A DNA stretch of 64,000 nucleotides, from the NCBI RefSeq assembly GCF_000820305.1, contig NZ_CDBH01000069.1:152755-216754 (forward strand). Reading direction: 5' to 3'. Under the pieces are notes generated by a model. It saw nothing but the letters and a program-made list of their open reading frames with translations, did not search any database and was not told where the DNA came from. Positions 44,638 to 56,378 of the stretch are shown here, in pieces. This DNA comes from Aeromonas dhakensis (GTDB lineage Bacteria > Pseudomonadota > Gammaproteobacteria > Enterobacterales > Aeromonadaceae). Each line of letters begins with the position of its first letter. Position 1 is the first letter of the stretch. The position numbers and the translations under genes are program-made.

Positions 44638-45108
44638 ATGGAACGCAAATGGCTGGCCATCGGCCAGATAGCCAAACGCTCCGGCGTCAAGGCCAGCGCC
44701 CTGCGCTTTTACGAGCAGAAGGGACTGATCCGCAGCGTGCGCAGCGACGGGGGACAGCGGCTCTATCCGCAGGATGTGCTGCGCCGCATCGCCTTCATCC
44801 GGGTGGCGCAGGGCATGGGGCTGAGCCTTGGCGAGATAGGCGAGGCCCTGGCCGGCCTGCCCGAGGGGCGCACCCCGGATCGCAGCGACTGGGTCGGGAT
44901 TGCCGGTCAGTGGCAGGGGCTGCTCGATCGGCGCATCGCGGCCCTGCAGCAGCTCAAGGAGAAGCTCGGCGCCTGTGTCGGCTGTGGCTGCCTCTCCCTC
45001 GAGCACTGCGCACTTTACAATCCGGATGATCAGGCCGCCGCCCTTGGCAGCGGCCCTCGCTACCTGCTGGGGGATACGCCCCCGGATGACGAACAGGCAG
45101 CCACATGA
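44638..45108 (+). CDS. soxR: Redox-sensitive transcriptional activator SoxR
   Basis: 156 aa MerR-family regulator. N-terminal winged helix (IGQIAKRSGVKASALRFYEQKGLI), dimerisation helix, and the [2Fe-2S] cysteines in CVGCGCLSLEHC, spaced as in E. coli SoxR. Redox-cycling compounds oxidise the cluster and switch on target promoters. The ATG at 44638 fits best; a GTG two codons upstream is possible. No soxS is adjacent; the divergent questin-oxidase-like gene is the obvious direct target. Confidence 0.9.
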   Translation: MERKWLAIGQIAKRSGVKASALRFYEQKGLIRSVRSDGGQRLYPQDVLRRIAFIRVAQGMGLSLGEIGEALAGLPEGRTPDRSDWVGIAGQWQGLLDRRIAALQQLKEKLGACVGCGCLSLEHCALYNPDDQAAALGSGPRYLLGDTPPDDEQAAT

Positions 45109-45176
45109 TGAACATCGGGGTCGGCCCAGCCATGCCATGCACCGGGCCGACTCGTTTACACCGTCAAGGAGGAGAC

Positions 45177-45755
45177 ATGGCACTGGAACAACTGAAACGG
45201 GAGCTGGAGCTGTTTGGCGAGCGGCACGACGGCGCACAACACTCCCGTGGCAGCAAGATGCTCAACATTACCCGCGATACCGGCGAACTGCTGGCGGTGC
45301 TGGTCCAGACGAGAGGGGCACAGGCGGTGCTGGAGATAGGCACCTCCAACGGCTACTCCACCCTCTGGTTGGCTGAAGCGGCGAAACGGCTGGGGGGGCG
45401 GGTCACCACCATAGAGCTGGACGAGGGCAAACGGGCCATGGCGGCCGCCAACTTTGAGCGCGCCGGGCTCGACGCCTGGATTGAGCAGCTGGCAGGGGAC
45501 GCAGGCACCCTGCTGCCCACCCTGCCGAAGGCCGCTTATCAGCTCATCTTCCTCGACTCCGATCGCCGCCACTACCAGGCCTGGTGGCCCGAGATCCAGC
45601 GCCTGCTGGCCCCCCGCGGCCTGCTGGTGGTGGACAATGCCGTCTCCCATCGCGAGGAGCTGGCCGAGTGGATGGCAGAGGTGGAGCAGGATCCGGCCTT
45701 CGCGACCTCGCTGGTGCCGGTGGGCAAGGGGGAGTGGCTGGTGGTGCGTCTGTAG
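45177..45755 (+). CDS. O-methyltransferase (class I, SAM-dependent)
   Basis: 192 aa. Short helical N-terminus, then the SAM-binding motif VLEIGTSNGYSTLWLA, acidic motif II ELDEGKR, and metal-ligand-type positions in FLDSDRRHY and VVDNAV, as in catechol-OMT-like methyltransferases. An AAGGAGGAG precedes the ATG. It is 68 bp behind soxR on the same strand, with an NTF2-like gene 10 bp after it; a small soxR-linked operon modifying redox-active aromatics is possible. Confidence 0.82.
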   Translation: MALEQLKRELELFGERHDGAQHSRGSKMLNITRDTGELLAVLVQTRGAQAVLEIGTSNGYSTLWLAEAAKRLGGRVTTIELDEGKRAMAAANFERAGLDAWIEQLAGDAGTLLPTLPKAAYQLIFLDSDRRHYQAWWPEIQRLLAPRGLLVVDNAVSHREELAEWMAEVEQDPAFATSLVPVGKGEWLVVRL

Positions 45756-45765
45756 GAGGGCTGGG

Positions 45766-46176
45766 ATGGAAAACAAGACCATGGAACCAAGAGCGGTGGT
45801 GGAGGCCTACTGGCAAGCCATGCAGAGCAATGATTTTGCCAAGGCTGCCCGCTGGCTGTGCGAAGATTTCATCTGCGACTGGCCCCAGTCAGGGGAGCGA
45901 ATAGAAGGGCGCAGCAACTTCGTCGAGATCAACCGGCGCTATCCGGCGGCCGGCCCCTGGAATTTCGACGTCGTCCGCCTGCTGGAGCAGGGGCGGGAAG
46001 TGGTGACCGAAGTGCTGATCACCGATGGCGAGGTGGAGGCCCGTGCCATCACCTTTCACACGGTGCGCGGCAATGCCATCTGGCACCAGACCGAGTTCTG
46101 GCCCGATCTCTACGAGGCGCCGCACTGGCGTCGTTACTGGGTCACCACCATTCCGCGGGAGCCGCAACCCGCCTGA
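45766..46176 (+). CDS. NTF2-like / SnoaL-like protein
   Basis: 136 aa single-domain protein with the cone-shaped-fold pattern (AVVEAYWQAMQSNDFAKAARWLCEDFICDWPQSGERIEGRSNFVEINRRYP). Family members are small hydrolases, isomerases or stress proteins; no specific activity can be read. Starts 10 bp after the O-methyltransferase stop with AGGAGGG, so probably co-transcribed. Confidence 0.78.
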   Translation: MENKTMEPRAVVEAYWQAMQSNDFAKAARWLCEDFICDWPQSGERIEGRSNFVEINRRYPAAGPWNFDVVRLLEQGREVVTEVLITDGEVEARAITFHTVRGNAIWHQTEFWPDLYEAPHWRRYWVTTIPREPQPA

Positions 46177-46341
46177 TCCCCTCCGCTGGCGCGCTACCGC
46201 CAGCGGAGTCGTTCATTATGTGCCGTGACCATCCCGCCGCCTGCCTCATGTCCCCTTTTTCATGATCTCCAAGCGCCTCCCGGACATGACCTGGCTAGGG
46301 TGTTCCCGGTATTGCATCACGGTTTGCGACAAACATAAAAC

Positions 46342-46367
46342 AACAGCCCCGCATAAGCGGGGCTGTT
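46342..46367. terminator. Bidirectional terminator between the NTF2-like gene and gltD
   Basis: AACAGCCCCGC-ATAA-GCGGGGCTGTT with short T-rich tails on both strands. Confidence 0.75.
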
Positions 46368-46394
46368 TGCTTGGGTTGGTCTTGGGATGGCCGC

Positions 46395-47822
<1,428 letters not shown>

Positions 47823-50800
47823 TTATTGCGCCTGGATTCTGAGTTCTGCACTGGAACGGCTGGTGTGACCCAACAGGGACTTGACGTCGCTGGACTTGGG
47901 TTTGATCAGCCTGAACTTGGGCACATAGGAGTCGAAATTGGCCAGGATCTCCTCGGCGCGCGAGCTGCCGGTTTCGTTGAGGTGCGCCGTGATGATGCCG
48001 CGCAGGTGTTCCTGATGGATGGCAAGATCCGCCACATCCAGCAGTTCAACCAGCTCGGGGTTGGTGCGCTTGGCGAAGCTGCCGCACTCGTCGAGCACGT
48101 AGGCAAAGCCGCCGGTCATGCCCGCCGCGAAGTTGACGCCGGTCTCGCCGAGCACGGTGACGATGCCGCCTGTCATGTATTCACAGCCGTTGTCACCAAT
48201 CCCCTCGACGACCGCCAGTGCCCCTGAGTTGCGCACCGCGAAGCGCTCGCCGGCGGTACCTGCGGCATAGAGCTTGCCGCCGGTGGCGCCGTAGAGGCAG
48301 GTGTTGCCGATGATGGCCGCCTCGTGGGACTTGAACGCCACGCCGACGTGGGGTTTGATCACCAGCTTGCCGCCGGTCATCCCCTTGCCCACGTAGTCGT
48401 TGGCATCCCCGGTGAGGATCATCTCAAGGCCACCCGCGTTCCAGACGCCGAAGCTTTGGCCGGCGGTACCGTTGAAGTGTACCTTGACCGGATCGGCCGC
48501 CATCCCCTGGTTGCCGTGGCGCTTGACGACCTCGCCGGACAGACGCGCCCCCACCGAGCGGTCGGTGTTGCGGATGTCGTAGCGGAACTCGCCGCCGCTC
48601 ATGTTCTCGACGGCCTCCAGCAGGTCTTCCACCATCTTGAGGTTGAGCGGCCCCTTGTCGAAGGTGGGGTTGTGCTGCTGGCTGAACAGGCTGGAGCCTT
48701 CCGGTGCTACCGGACGGGCCAGGATGCCGGACAAGTCCAGCTTGGCCTGACGGGCGGTGAGGCCGGGCAGGGCCTCCAACAAGTCGGTGCGACCGATGAG
48801 GTCGGTCAGCTGGGTGACGCCAAGTTGGGCCATCAGCTCGCGGGTCTCCTCGGCGATGAACTTGAAGTAGTTCATCACCATCTCCGGCAGACCGGTGAAG
48901 TGCTCGCGGCGCAGCTTCTCATCCTGGGTGGCGACGCCGGTGGCGCAGTTGTTCAGGTGGCAGATGCGCAGGTATTTGCAGCCGAGCGCCACCATGGGGC
49001 CGGTGCCGAAGCCGAAGCTCTCGGCGCCGAGGATGGCCGCCTTGATGATGTCCAGACCTGTCTTGAGACCGCCGTCTACCTGCAGGCGCACCTTGTGGCG
49101 CAGGCCGTTGGCGACCAGGGCCTGCTGGGTTTCGGCCAGCCCCAACTCCCAGGGGGAGCCGGCGTACTTGACCGAGGTGAGAGGGCTCGCACCTGTGCCG
49201 CCGTCGTAGCCGGAGACGGTGATGAAGTCCGCATAGGCCTTGGCCACGCCGCAGGCGATGGTGCCGACGCCGGGCTCGGAGACCAGTTTCACCGACACCA
49301 GGCAGTTCGGGTTGATCTGCTTGATGTCGAAGATGAGCTGGGCCAGATCCTCGATGGAGTAGATGTCGTGGTGGGGCGGCGGCGAGATCAGGGTCACGCC
49401 GGGCACCGAGTAACGCAGCTTGGCGATCTGGGCCGTCACCTTGTCACCGGGCAGCTGGCCCCCTTCGCCGGGCTTGGCGCCCTGAGCCACCTTGATCTGC
49501 ACCACGTCGGCGTTCATCAGGTAGTGGGGGGTGACGCCAAAGCGCCCCGAGGCCACCTGCTTGATGCGCGAATTCTTCTCGGTACCGAAGCGCTTGGGAT
49601 CTTCACCGCCTTCACCCGAGTTGCTCTGGCCGCCGAGGCGGTTCATGGCCACCGCCAGCGCCTCGTGGGCTTCCGGGCCCAGCGCGCCGATGGACATGGC
49701 GGCGGAGTCGAAGCGAGGGAACAGCTTGTCAGCCGGCTCCACCTGCTCCAGCGCCACCGGATTGTCGACCTTCTTCAGAGTAAGCAGATCGCGCAGGGTA
49801 GCGATCGGCCGCTCGTTCACCAGACGGGCGTACTCCTTGTAATCGGCATAGTTGCCGGAGCGCACCGCGGTCTGCAGGGTCTGCACCACGTCCGGGTTGT
49901 AGGTGTGGTACTCGCCGCCGTGGACGAATTTGAGCAGGCCGCCCTGAGTGAGGGCCTTGCGGGCCAGCCAGGCCTGACGGGCCAGATTGAACTGATCCTG
50001 CTGGATGTCGGCAAAATCGGCACCCTGAATGCGGCTCGATACGCCGCGAAAACACATCTCGACCACGGCTTTGGAGAGGCCCACAGCTTCGAACAGCTGG
50101 GAGCAGCGGTAGCTGGCCACCGTGCTGATGCCCATCTTGGACATCACCTTGTAGAGCCCCTTGTTGATGCCGTTACGGTAGTTGAGCATGGCCTGGCGCA
50201 GGCTCATCTTGAGCACACCCTCTTCTACCTGCTTGGCGAGGGTCTCGTAAGCGAGGTAGGGGTAGATGGCGGTGGCGCCAAAGCCCAGCAGCACCGAGAA
50301 GTGGTGCGGGTCGCGCACGCTCGCGGTCTCCACCAGGATGTTGGCGTCGCAGCGCAGGTTGTTGTCCACCAGGGTACGCTGCACTGCCCCTACCGCCATG
50401 GCGGCCGGGATGGGCAGGGTGTCGGCGCTGACGTCCCGATCCGAGAGCACCAGCAGCACGGTGCCGGCCTTGGCGGCCGCCTTGGCCTCTTCACAGACGC
50501 GCAGGATGGCTGCTTCCAACCCCTCTTCGGGTCTGAAGTTGAGGCTGATCACCTGATGGCGATAGTGCTCCCCTTCCAGGGCCAGCAGCTGGTGGAAGTC
50601 GGAGTAGAGCAGGATCGGCGACTGGAACAGCACCCGGTGGGCGTGGCCGAAGGTCTCGTTGAACACGTTCTGCTCGCGGCCGATACAGGTGGCCAGCGAC
50701 ATGACGTGGTTCTCCCGCAGCGGATCGATGGGCGGGTTGGTGACCTGGGCGAACATCTGGCGGAAGTAGTCGTACAGGGTGCGCTGGCTGGAGGAGAGCA

Positions 50801-52280
50801 CCGCCATCGGGGTGTCATCCCCCATGGAGCCCACCGCTTCCTGGCCGTTTTCACCCAGTACCCGGATTATCTGATCCAGCTCCTCATAGGAGTAGCCGAA
50901 CAGCTTCTGATAGGTTTTCAGCTGATCGTCGGAGAACTCGCGGGCACCGGTGCTGGCGTCATCCATCTGCTCGAACGGCACCAGTCGCTTGCAGTGTTTG
51001 TCCATCCACTGCTTGTAGGTGTGACGGCTCTTGAGGTCGTCGTCGATCTCGAAGCTGGTCCAGATCTTGCCATTGCTGGTATCCACCACGAACAGCTCGC
51101 CCGGGCCGACCCGGCCCTTCTCCAGCACCTCGTCCGGGGTGTAGTCCCAGGTGCCCACTTCGGAGGCCAGCGTGATGAACTTGTCCTTGGTGATGACATA
51201 GCGGGCCGGACGCAGGCCGTTTCTGTCGAGCGCACAGGTGGCGTAGCGGCCGTCGGTCATGACGATGCCGGCCGGGCCATCCCAGGGCTCCATGTGCATG
51301 GAGTTAAAGTCGTAGAAAGCGCGCAGGTCGTCATCCATGTTCGGGTGCTTCTGCCACGCAGGCGGGATCAACAGGCGCATGGCACGGAACAGGTCCATGC
51401 CGCCGGCCAGGAACAGATCCAGCATGTTGTCGAGGCTGGAGGAGTCCGACCCCGTGGTGTTGACGAAGGGGGCTGCCTCTGGCAGGTCCGGAATGAGCGG
51501 GGTGGCGAACTTGTAGCTGCGCGCTTTGGCCCACTGGCGGTTGCCGGCGATGGTGTTGATCTCGCCGTTGTGGGCCAGATAGCGGAACGGCTGTGCCAGC
51601 GGCCAGCGCGGGCTGGTGTTGGTGGAGAAGCGCTGGTGGAACACGCAGATGGCCGCCTGCATGCGGATGTCGGCGAGATCCAGATAGAAGCGCGGCAGGT
51701 CCACCGGCATGCACAGCCCTTTGTAGACGGTGACCAGGTTGGAGAGGCTGACCACATAGAAGTAGTCGTCGCTGATGCGCTTCTCGATGCGGCGGCGCAC
51801 GATGTAGAGGCGGCGCTCGAGATCCTTGTCGACCCAGCCAGGAGGGGCGTTGACAAAGACCTGCTCGATGCTGGGCAGGGAAGCCTTGGCGATGGAGCCG
51901 AGTACGTTGGTATCGATGGGCACCTTGCGCCAGCCGACCAGACTCAGGGTCTCCTTTTCCAGCTCCTCGTCGATGATGTCGCGCGTGGCCTGGGCCAGGA
52001 TGGGATCGGGGTTGAGGAACAGCATGCCGACCGCGTAGTTGCGGCCCAGGTGCCATCCCTTCTCTTCGGCGACCGCTCTAAAGAAGCTGTCGGGTTTCTG
52101 CAGCAACAGACCGCAGCCGTCGCCGGTCTTGCCATCGGCGGAGATACCGCCGCGGTGCTGCATGCGAGCCAATGCTGACATCGCGAGACGGACAAGCTTG
52201 TGGCTGGCTTCACCTTCCATGTGGGCCAACAGGCCGAAGCCACAGTTATCCCTCTCCAGCTTTGGATCATATAGTGACAT
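47823..52280 (-). CDS. gltB: Glutamate synthase large subunit
   Basis: 1485 aa. The class II glutaminase Cys is at residue 13 (LERDNCGFG; the N-terminal leader is processed in known enzymes). A central domain, an FMN-binding synthase domain ([18 protein letters not shown]...[11 protein letters not shown]), [3Fe-4S] Cys in [13 protein letters not shown] [15 protein letters not shown], and a C-terminal GXGXG beta-helix ([12 protein letters not shown]...[17 protein letters not shown]) follow. The predicted start gives a shorter leader than E. coli. First gene of gltBD, divergent from yhcC. Confidence 0.97.
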   Translation of the reverse strand: MSLYDPKLERDNCGFGLLAHMEGEASHKLVRLAMSALARMQHRGGISADGKTGDGCGLLLQKPDSFFRAVAEEKGWHLGRNYAVGMLFLNPDPILAQATRDIIDEELEKETLSLVGWRKVPIDTNVLGSIAKASLPSIEQVFVNAPPGWVDKDLERRLYIVRRRIEKRISDDYFYVVSLSNLVTVYKGLCMPVDLPRFYLDLADIRMQAAICVFHQRFSTNTSPRWPLAQPFRYLAHNGEINTIAGNRQWAKARSYKFATPLIPDLPEAAPFVNTTGSDSSSLDNMLDLFLAGGMDLFRAMRLLIPPAWQKHPNMDDDLRAFYDFNSMHMEPWDGPAGIVMTDGRYATCALDRNGLRPARYVITKDKFITLASEVGTWDYTPDEVLEKGRVGPGELFVVDTSNGKIWTSFEIDDDLKSRHTYKQWMDKHCKRLVPFEQMDDASTGAREFSDDQLKTYQKLFGYSYEELDQIIRVLGENGQEAVGSMGDDTPMAVLSSSQRTLYDYFRQMFAQVTNPPIDPLRENHVMSLATCIGREQNVFNETFGHAHRVLFQSPILLYSDFHQLLALEGEHYRHQVISLNFRPEEGLEAAILRVCEEAKAAAKAGTVLLVLSDRDVSADTLPIPAAMAVGAVQRTLVDNNLRCDANILVETASVRDPHHFSVLLGFGATAIYPYLAYETLAKQVEEGVLKMSLRQAMLNYRNGINKGLYKVMSKMGISTVASYRCSQLFEAVGLSKAVVEMCFRGVSSRIQGADFADIQQDQFNLARQAWLARKALTQGGLLKFVHGGEYHTYNPDVVQTLQTAVRSGNYADYKEYARLVNERPIATLRDLLTLKKVDNPVALEQVEPADKLFPRFDSAAMSIGALGPEAHEALAVAMNRLGGQSNSGEGGEDPKRFGTEKNSRIKQVASGRFGVTPHYLMNADVVQIKVAQGAKPGEGGQLPGDKVTAQIAKLRYSVPGVTLISPPPHHDIYSIEDLAQLIFDIKQINPNCLVSVKLVSEPGVGTIACGVAKAYADFITVSGYDGGTGASPLTSVKYAGSPWELGLAETQQALVANGLRHKVRLQVDGGLKTGLDIIKAAILGAESFGFGTGPMVALGCKYLRICHLNNCATGVATQDEKLRREHFTGLPEMVMNYFKFIAEETRELMAQLGVTQLTDLIGRTDLLEALPGLTARQAKLDLSGILARPVAPEGSSLFSQQHNPTFDKGPLNLKMVEDLLEAVENMSGGEFRYDIRNTDRSVGARLSGEVVKRHGNQGMAADPVKVHFNGTAGQSFGVWNAGGLEMILTGDANDYVGKGMTGGKLVIKPHVGVAFKSHEAAIIGNTCLYGATGGKLYAAGTAGERFAVRNSGALAVVEGIGDNGCEYMTGGIVTVLGETGVNFAAGMTGGFAYVLDECGSFAKRTNPELVELLDVADLAIHQEHLRGIITAHLNETGSSRAEEILANFDSYVPKFRLIKPKSSDVKSLLGHTSRSSAELRIQAQ

Positions 52281-52892
52281 TGCATTTCTCCCTTGCTCGG
52301 CCTTGCATCGCGCTGTCGTTAACAGACTGCATAAATTGCGATTGGCTCTTGTGGTTCCGTCCGCCTGAGGTGGCGAATCTCCAAACTAATGGGATTTTTC
52401 GGCAAGGTCAATTGGACATCCCGGCTGTTTTCATTATTACAATGTCATAACAAAATCTCGATGCGCGAGGATAAATGGGGTGTTAATTGGCTATTGCTCT
52501 GGAATTTTTTATTTTTGCGAGATTAAATCCTGATGTGTCGGGTTTTGTTGGTTGACTCGGTGGGTGTGGGTGTTTGTAGTAAATTTACCAATTCACTGCC
52601 GGAGTGGCTGGTTGAGATCACATTACTGATGTGAATGTCTTGCATTTGCCAAATCCCCGTCTAAAGAAAAATTTTCATTATTCAACAGAATGTTAGCTAG
52701 CAATTATGCAGCCATGCTGAAGGCTGGTCAGAAGGGGGATGGGTCTCGAAAGCGTCGAGAATGTCCGGTTAACTGATATTTATCCTGTTATTGGTGAATA
52801 TTTATATGTTTTCTGACTCTCGTCTCCCTTGATCCAGCGCAGCGCCCCGTACGGGCAAGCTCGTACAATGACGCTCCTTTACTGGAGGTGTC
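52281..52892. other. Long gltB-yhcC intergenic region
   Basis: About 610 bp, more AT-rich than its surroundings, with no coding potential that I can support. It must hold the divergent promoters of gltBD and yhcC. Several A/T-rich tracts could bind Lrp or nucleoid proteins, but no specific site is clear enough to call. Confidence 0.5.
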
Positions 52893-53828
52893 ATGCAGTT
52901 ACACGAACTCGTCAATACATTCGGCCAGGATCTCAAGCAGCGCCATGGCCAGAAGATCCACAAGCTCTCCATTCACGGCGCCTTCACCTGCCCCAATCGT
53001 GATGGCACCCTGGGGCGTGGTGGCTGCACCTTCTGCAATGTCTCCTCCTTTGCCGACGAATCGGCCCAGCAGCTCTCCGTGGTGCAGCAACTGCTGGCCC
53101 GTCGGGACGAAGTGACCCGCGCCAAGCGCTATCTCGCCTATTTTCAGGCCTATACCAGCACCTATGCCGAAGTGGAGTACCTGCAGCGCATGTATGAAGA
53201 GGCGTTGTCGGTGAGCGACATGGTGGGCTTGTGTGTGGGGACGCGCCCAGATTGCGTGCCGGATGCGGTGCTGGACCTGCTGGCCGGTTATCAGGCCCGG
53301 GGTTACGAGGTGTGGCTGGAACTGGGGCTGCAGAGCGCCAACGACAAGACGCTGCAGCGCATCAACCGGGGCCACGGCTATGCCGCCTATGTGGATGCGG
53401 TGACCCGGGCCCATCAGCGGGGCATCAAGGTGTGTGCCCACCTCATCGTAGGTTTGCCCGGCGAGGTGCCGATGGACAGCCTGGATACCCTGCACCGTAT
53501 CGTGGATACCGGCGTGGAGGGGATCAAGCTTCACCCGCTGCACGTGGTGGAGGGCAGTACTCTCGGCAAGGCCTGGCAGGCGGGGAGGCTCGATGTCTTG
53601 AGTCTGGAGCAGTATGTCGAGGCGGCAGTCGCCATGATCCAGCACACCCCCCCCGAAGTGGTGTATCACCGCATCTCGGCTTCAGCGCGCCGGCCAACCC
53701 TGTTGGCTCCTGCCTGGTGCGAGAATCGCTGGACAGCGATGGCCGATATTGCTAGTGCGCTGGCCCGCACCGGTCCTCAGGGTCAGGCGTTGGGGCGCCC
53801 GTTTTCCCTTGTGGGCAATATTGATTAG
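52893..53828 (+). CDS. yhcC: TIGR01212-type radical SAM protein YhcC
   Basis: 311 aa. Radical-SAM Cys cluster in CPNRDGTLGRGGCTFC (a longer first spacing than the usual CxxxCxxC, typical of this family), TIM-barrel body with GTRPDCVPDAVLDLL and LELGLQSANDKTLQRINRGH. Function not settled. The gene is next to gltB in E. coli too, so the arrangement is conserved. TGGAGGTG precedes the ATG. Confidence 0.92.
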   Translation: MQLHELVNTFGQDLKQRHGQKIHKLSIHGAFTCPNRDGTLGRGGCTFCNVSSFADESAQQLSVVQQLLARRDEVTRAKRYLAYFQAYTSTYAEVEYLQRMYEEALSVSDMVGLCVGTRPDCVPDAVLDLLAGYQARGYEVWLELGLQSANDKTLQRINRGHGYAAYVDAVTRAHQRGIKVCAHLIVGLPGEVPMDSLDTLHRIVDTGVEGIKLHPLHVVEGSTLGKAWQAGRLDVLSLEQYVEAAVAMIQHTPPEVVYHRISASARRPTLLAPAWCENRWTAMADIASALARTGPQGQALGRPFSLVGNID

Positions 53829-54233
53829 GTCGTCAGATTTCATTAAAAAAACAGTGGGTTATTAGATGAAATTCAGTCTTTGCGGTATAGTTTCGGTAAA
53901 ATTGTCTTGATATAGTACTTGGCTTGAAAAAGATATCATTATCAATAAGCTTGTATTATTTCCAATTTGGACGGGATATATCGGGCATGGCGCCACCCTG
54001 TGTCGCGATCAACAGCCTGACCTGCCGTCCCCGCTTTGGGCATAATGCCGTTCAGGTCTGTCGATGACATCCAGTGTCAGGTACCTGTGCTTTTAGTGTG
54101 TATCAGGCTGTAGCTCCTTTATTTGGGGAGCGCTGTTCTTTATGTCACGGGCATGTCTACGCCAACGATGCCCGTGAGGCTTGAATATCGGTATGGCGAG
54201 ACAGCCGGCCCAATCATGTAGTGACAGGATGCT
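53829..54233. other. Leader region of the lap-type operon
   Basis: About 400 bp without a gene. The first part is AT-rich and should hold the operon promoter. A candidate Fur-like site is listed separately. A hairpin around GGCATGTC/GATGCCC near 54147-54173 could affect the leader mRNA. Confidence 0.4.
53928..53946. promoter_or_regulatory. Weak Fur-like site upstream of the lap-type operon
   Basis: Read on the minus strand, ATTGATAATGATATCTTTT matches about 11 of 16 defined positions of the Vibrio-type Fur box. The left part (TTGATAATGAT) is good, the right part poor. Iron control of adhesin secretion is only a possibility. Confidence 0.3.
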
Positions 54234-56378
54234 ATGCAAGCAGAAACTAACCGTATTGACGAGTTGTTGGAGTGCCTGGTCTTTCTGACCCGCTTTTATG
54301 GGGTACCCAACAGCAAGGACGCTCTCACCACCGGCCTGCCGCTGGTATCCGGTCTGCTGACACCCAATCTGTTCGGCCGTGCCGCCGAGCGGGGTGGCTT
54401 GTCCGCCCGGGAAGTCATCCAGTCTCTCGACGAGATCTCCCCCTTGTTGCTGCCCTGCGTGCTGCAGATGCGCAACGGCGGCGCCTGCATCCTGCTGGAG
54501 TGGAACGAAGACAGAACCCAGGGCAAGGTGATCTTTCCTCAGGCGGGGGATGCGGCCCAGTGGCTGAGTGCATCTCAACTGGGTGATGAGTATCTGGGGC
54601 GGCTATTTTTTGTCAAAAAGCAGTTCAAGTTCGATGAGCGTTCACCCAAGGTGCTGGAGACCCGCGATGGTCACTGGTTCTGGAGCACCCTGCTCGAATC
54701 CCGCGGCATCTATCGGGATGTGCTGGTCGCCTCCATCCTCATCAACCTGTTTGCCGTCGCAAGCCCTCTGTTCACCATGAACGTCTACGACAAGATAGTG
54801 CCCAATCTGGCGTTTGATTCGCTCTGGGTGCTGGCGGTCGGCGCCATGGTGGTATTCACTTTTGACTTCGTGATGCGCCAGTTGCGCAGCTACTTCATCG
54901 ACATCGCTGGCAAAAAGTCCGATGTGCTGCTGTCTGCCAAGATCTTTGCCAAGGTGATGGGGATGCGGATGGAGTCGCGTCCTGCGTCGACCGGCGCCTT
55001 TGCCAAGCATCTGCAGGAGTTTGAATCGGTGCGGGAGTTTTTCACTTCCGCGACGGTATCTACCCTCATCGATCTGCCCTTTGCCATCTTCTTCCTGTTC
55101 ATCATCTGGATCTTTGCCGGTGTCATGGTGGTGGTGCCCATCGTGGCCATGGTGATCCTCATCATTTACAGCTTCTATATCCAGGCGCCGCTCAAGCAGT
55201 CCATCGAAGAGGGCTCACGGCTGGCTTCCCAGAAGAACGCCAACCTGATCGAGAGCATCTCGGGCCTCGAAACCGTGAAGATCTTTGGTGCCGAGAGCAT
55301 GTTCCAGCACCGCTGGGAGCAGGCCGTATCCCACATTTCGACCTGGGGCGTACAGACCCGCCGCATCACCAACTCCATGTCATCGCTGGCCAGCTACATC
55401 CAGCAGGTGGTGACGGTGGCACTGGTGATTGTCGGGGTTTACCAGATCTCGGAAGGACTGGTCACCATGGGGGGCATGATTGCCGCCGTCATGCTGTCGA
55501 GCCGCGCCATCGCGCCCATGGTACAGCTGTCGGTTCTCTCGACCCGCTACAACCAGGCCAAGTCCGCATTGGAAATCCTGGAGAAGATCATGATCACGCC
55601 GGGCGAGCAGGAGGAGGGCAAGCAGTACATACACCATCCCGTGATCTCCGGTCGGATCGAGTTTGACAAGGTGTCGTTCAAGTATCCCGGGATGGAAACC
55701 AGCACCCTGCACAATATCAACCTGCGCATCGAGCCGGGTGAGAAGGTGGCCATCATTGGCCGGATCGGGGCGGGCAAGACGACGCTCGAGAAGATTTTGA
55801 TGGGCCTCTATCGGCCCACCGACGGCTCGGTACGGCTTGATGGTTTTGAACTCGATCAGCTGCCGGCCTCGGTGATCCGCCGCAATATAGGCTGTGTGCC
55901 ACAGGATGTGACCCTGTTTTTTGGCTCGGTACGCGATAACATCATGCTGGGCAATCCGCTGGTGGATGATGTGCGGGTCATGCGGGCTGCCAAGCGGGCC
56001 GGTGTGACCAATTTCACCAACCGGGATCCCAATGGGCTGGATAGACAGATAGGGGAAGGGGGCCGCCAGCTCTCCGGTGGCCAGCGTCAGGCCATCTTGC
56101 TGGCCCGGGCCTTGCTCAATGATCCCCCCATACTGGTGATGGACGAACCGACCTCCAACATGGATAACCAGTCGGAGATGCAGGTCAAGCATGAGCTGGC
56201 CAGACTTGGGCCGGAAACGACCCTGATCGTCATCACCCACAAAACCACCATGCTTGACGTAGCCTCACGGGTCATCGTGATCGAGCAGGGCCAGGTGGTG
56301 GCCGATGGTCCCAAGGAAATGGTGTTGCAACAGCTGAAAGAGGGCAAGGTACGCGTACAGGAGGCCTCCAATGGCTAA
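54234..56378 (+). CDS. lapB: Type I secretion ABC transporter (LapB-like)
   Basis: 714 aa. A degenerate C39-like N-terminal domain (no catalytic QxxxC), six TM helices, then an ABC ATPase with Walker A GRIGAGKTT, signature LSGGQRQAI and Walker B ILVMDEPTSNMD. Such transporters export giant RTX or Lap adhesins with a C-terminal signal. Overlaps the adaptor gene by 8 bp. The start ATG follows AGGAT. Confidence 0.93.
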   Translation: MQAETNRIDELLECLVFLTRFYGVPNSKDALTTGLPLVSGLLTPNLFGRAAERGGLSAREVIQSLDEISPLLLPCVLQMRNGGACILLEWNEDRTQGKVIFPQAGDAAQWLSASQLGDEYLGRLFFVKKQFKFDERSPKVLETRDGHWFWSTLLESRGIYRDVLVASILINLFAVASPLFTMNVYDKIVPNLAFDSLWVLAVGAMVVFTFDFVMRQLRSYFIDIAGKKSDVLLSAKIFAKVMGMRMESRPASTGAFAKHLQEFESVREFFTSATVSTLIDLPFAIFFLFIIWIFAGVMVVVPIVAMVILIIYSFYIQAPLKQSIEEGSRLASQKNANLIESISGLETVKIFGAESMFQHRWEQAVSHISTWGVQTRRITNSMSSLASYIQQVVTVALVIVGVYQISEGLVTMGGMIAAVMLSSRAIAPMVQLSVLSTRYNQAKSALEILEKIMITPGEQEEGKQYIHHPVISGRIEFDKVSFKYPGMETSTLHNINLRIEPGEKVAIIGRIGAGKTTLEKILMGLYRPTDGSVRLDGFELDQLPASVIRRNIGCVPQDVTLFFGSVRDNIMLGNPLVDDVRVMRAAKRAGVTNFTNRDPNGLDRQIGEGGRQLSGGQRQAILLARALLNDPPILVMDEPTSNMDNQSEMQVKHELARLGPETTLIVITHKTTMLDVASRVIVIEQGQVVADGPKEMVLQQLKEGKVRVQEASNG

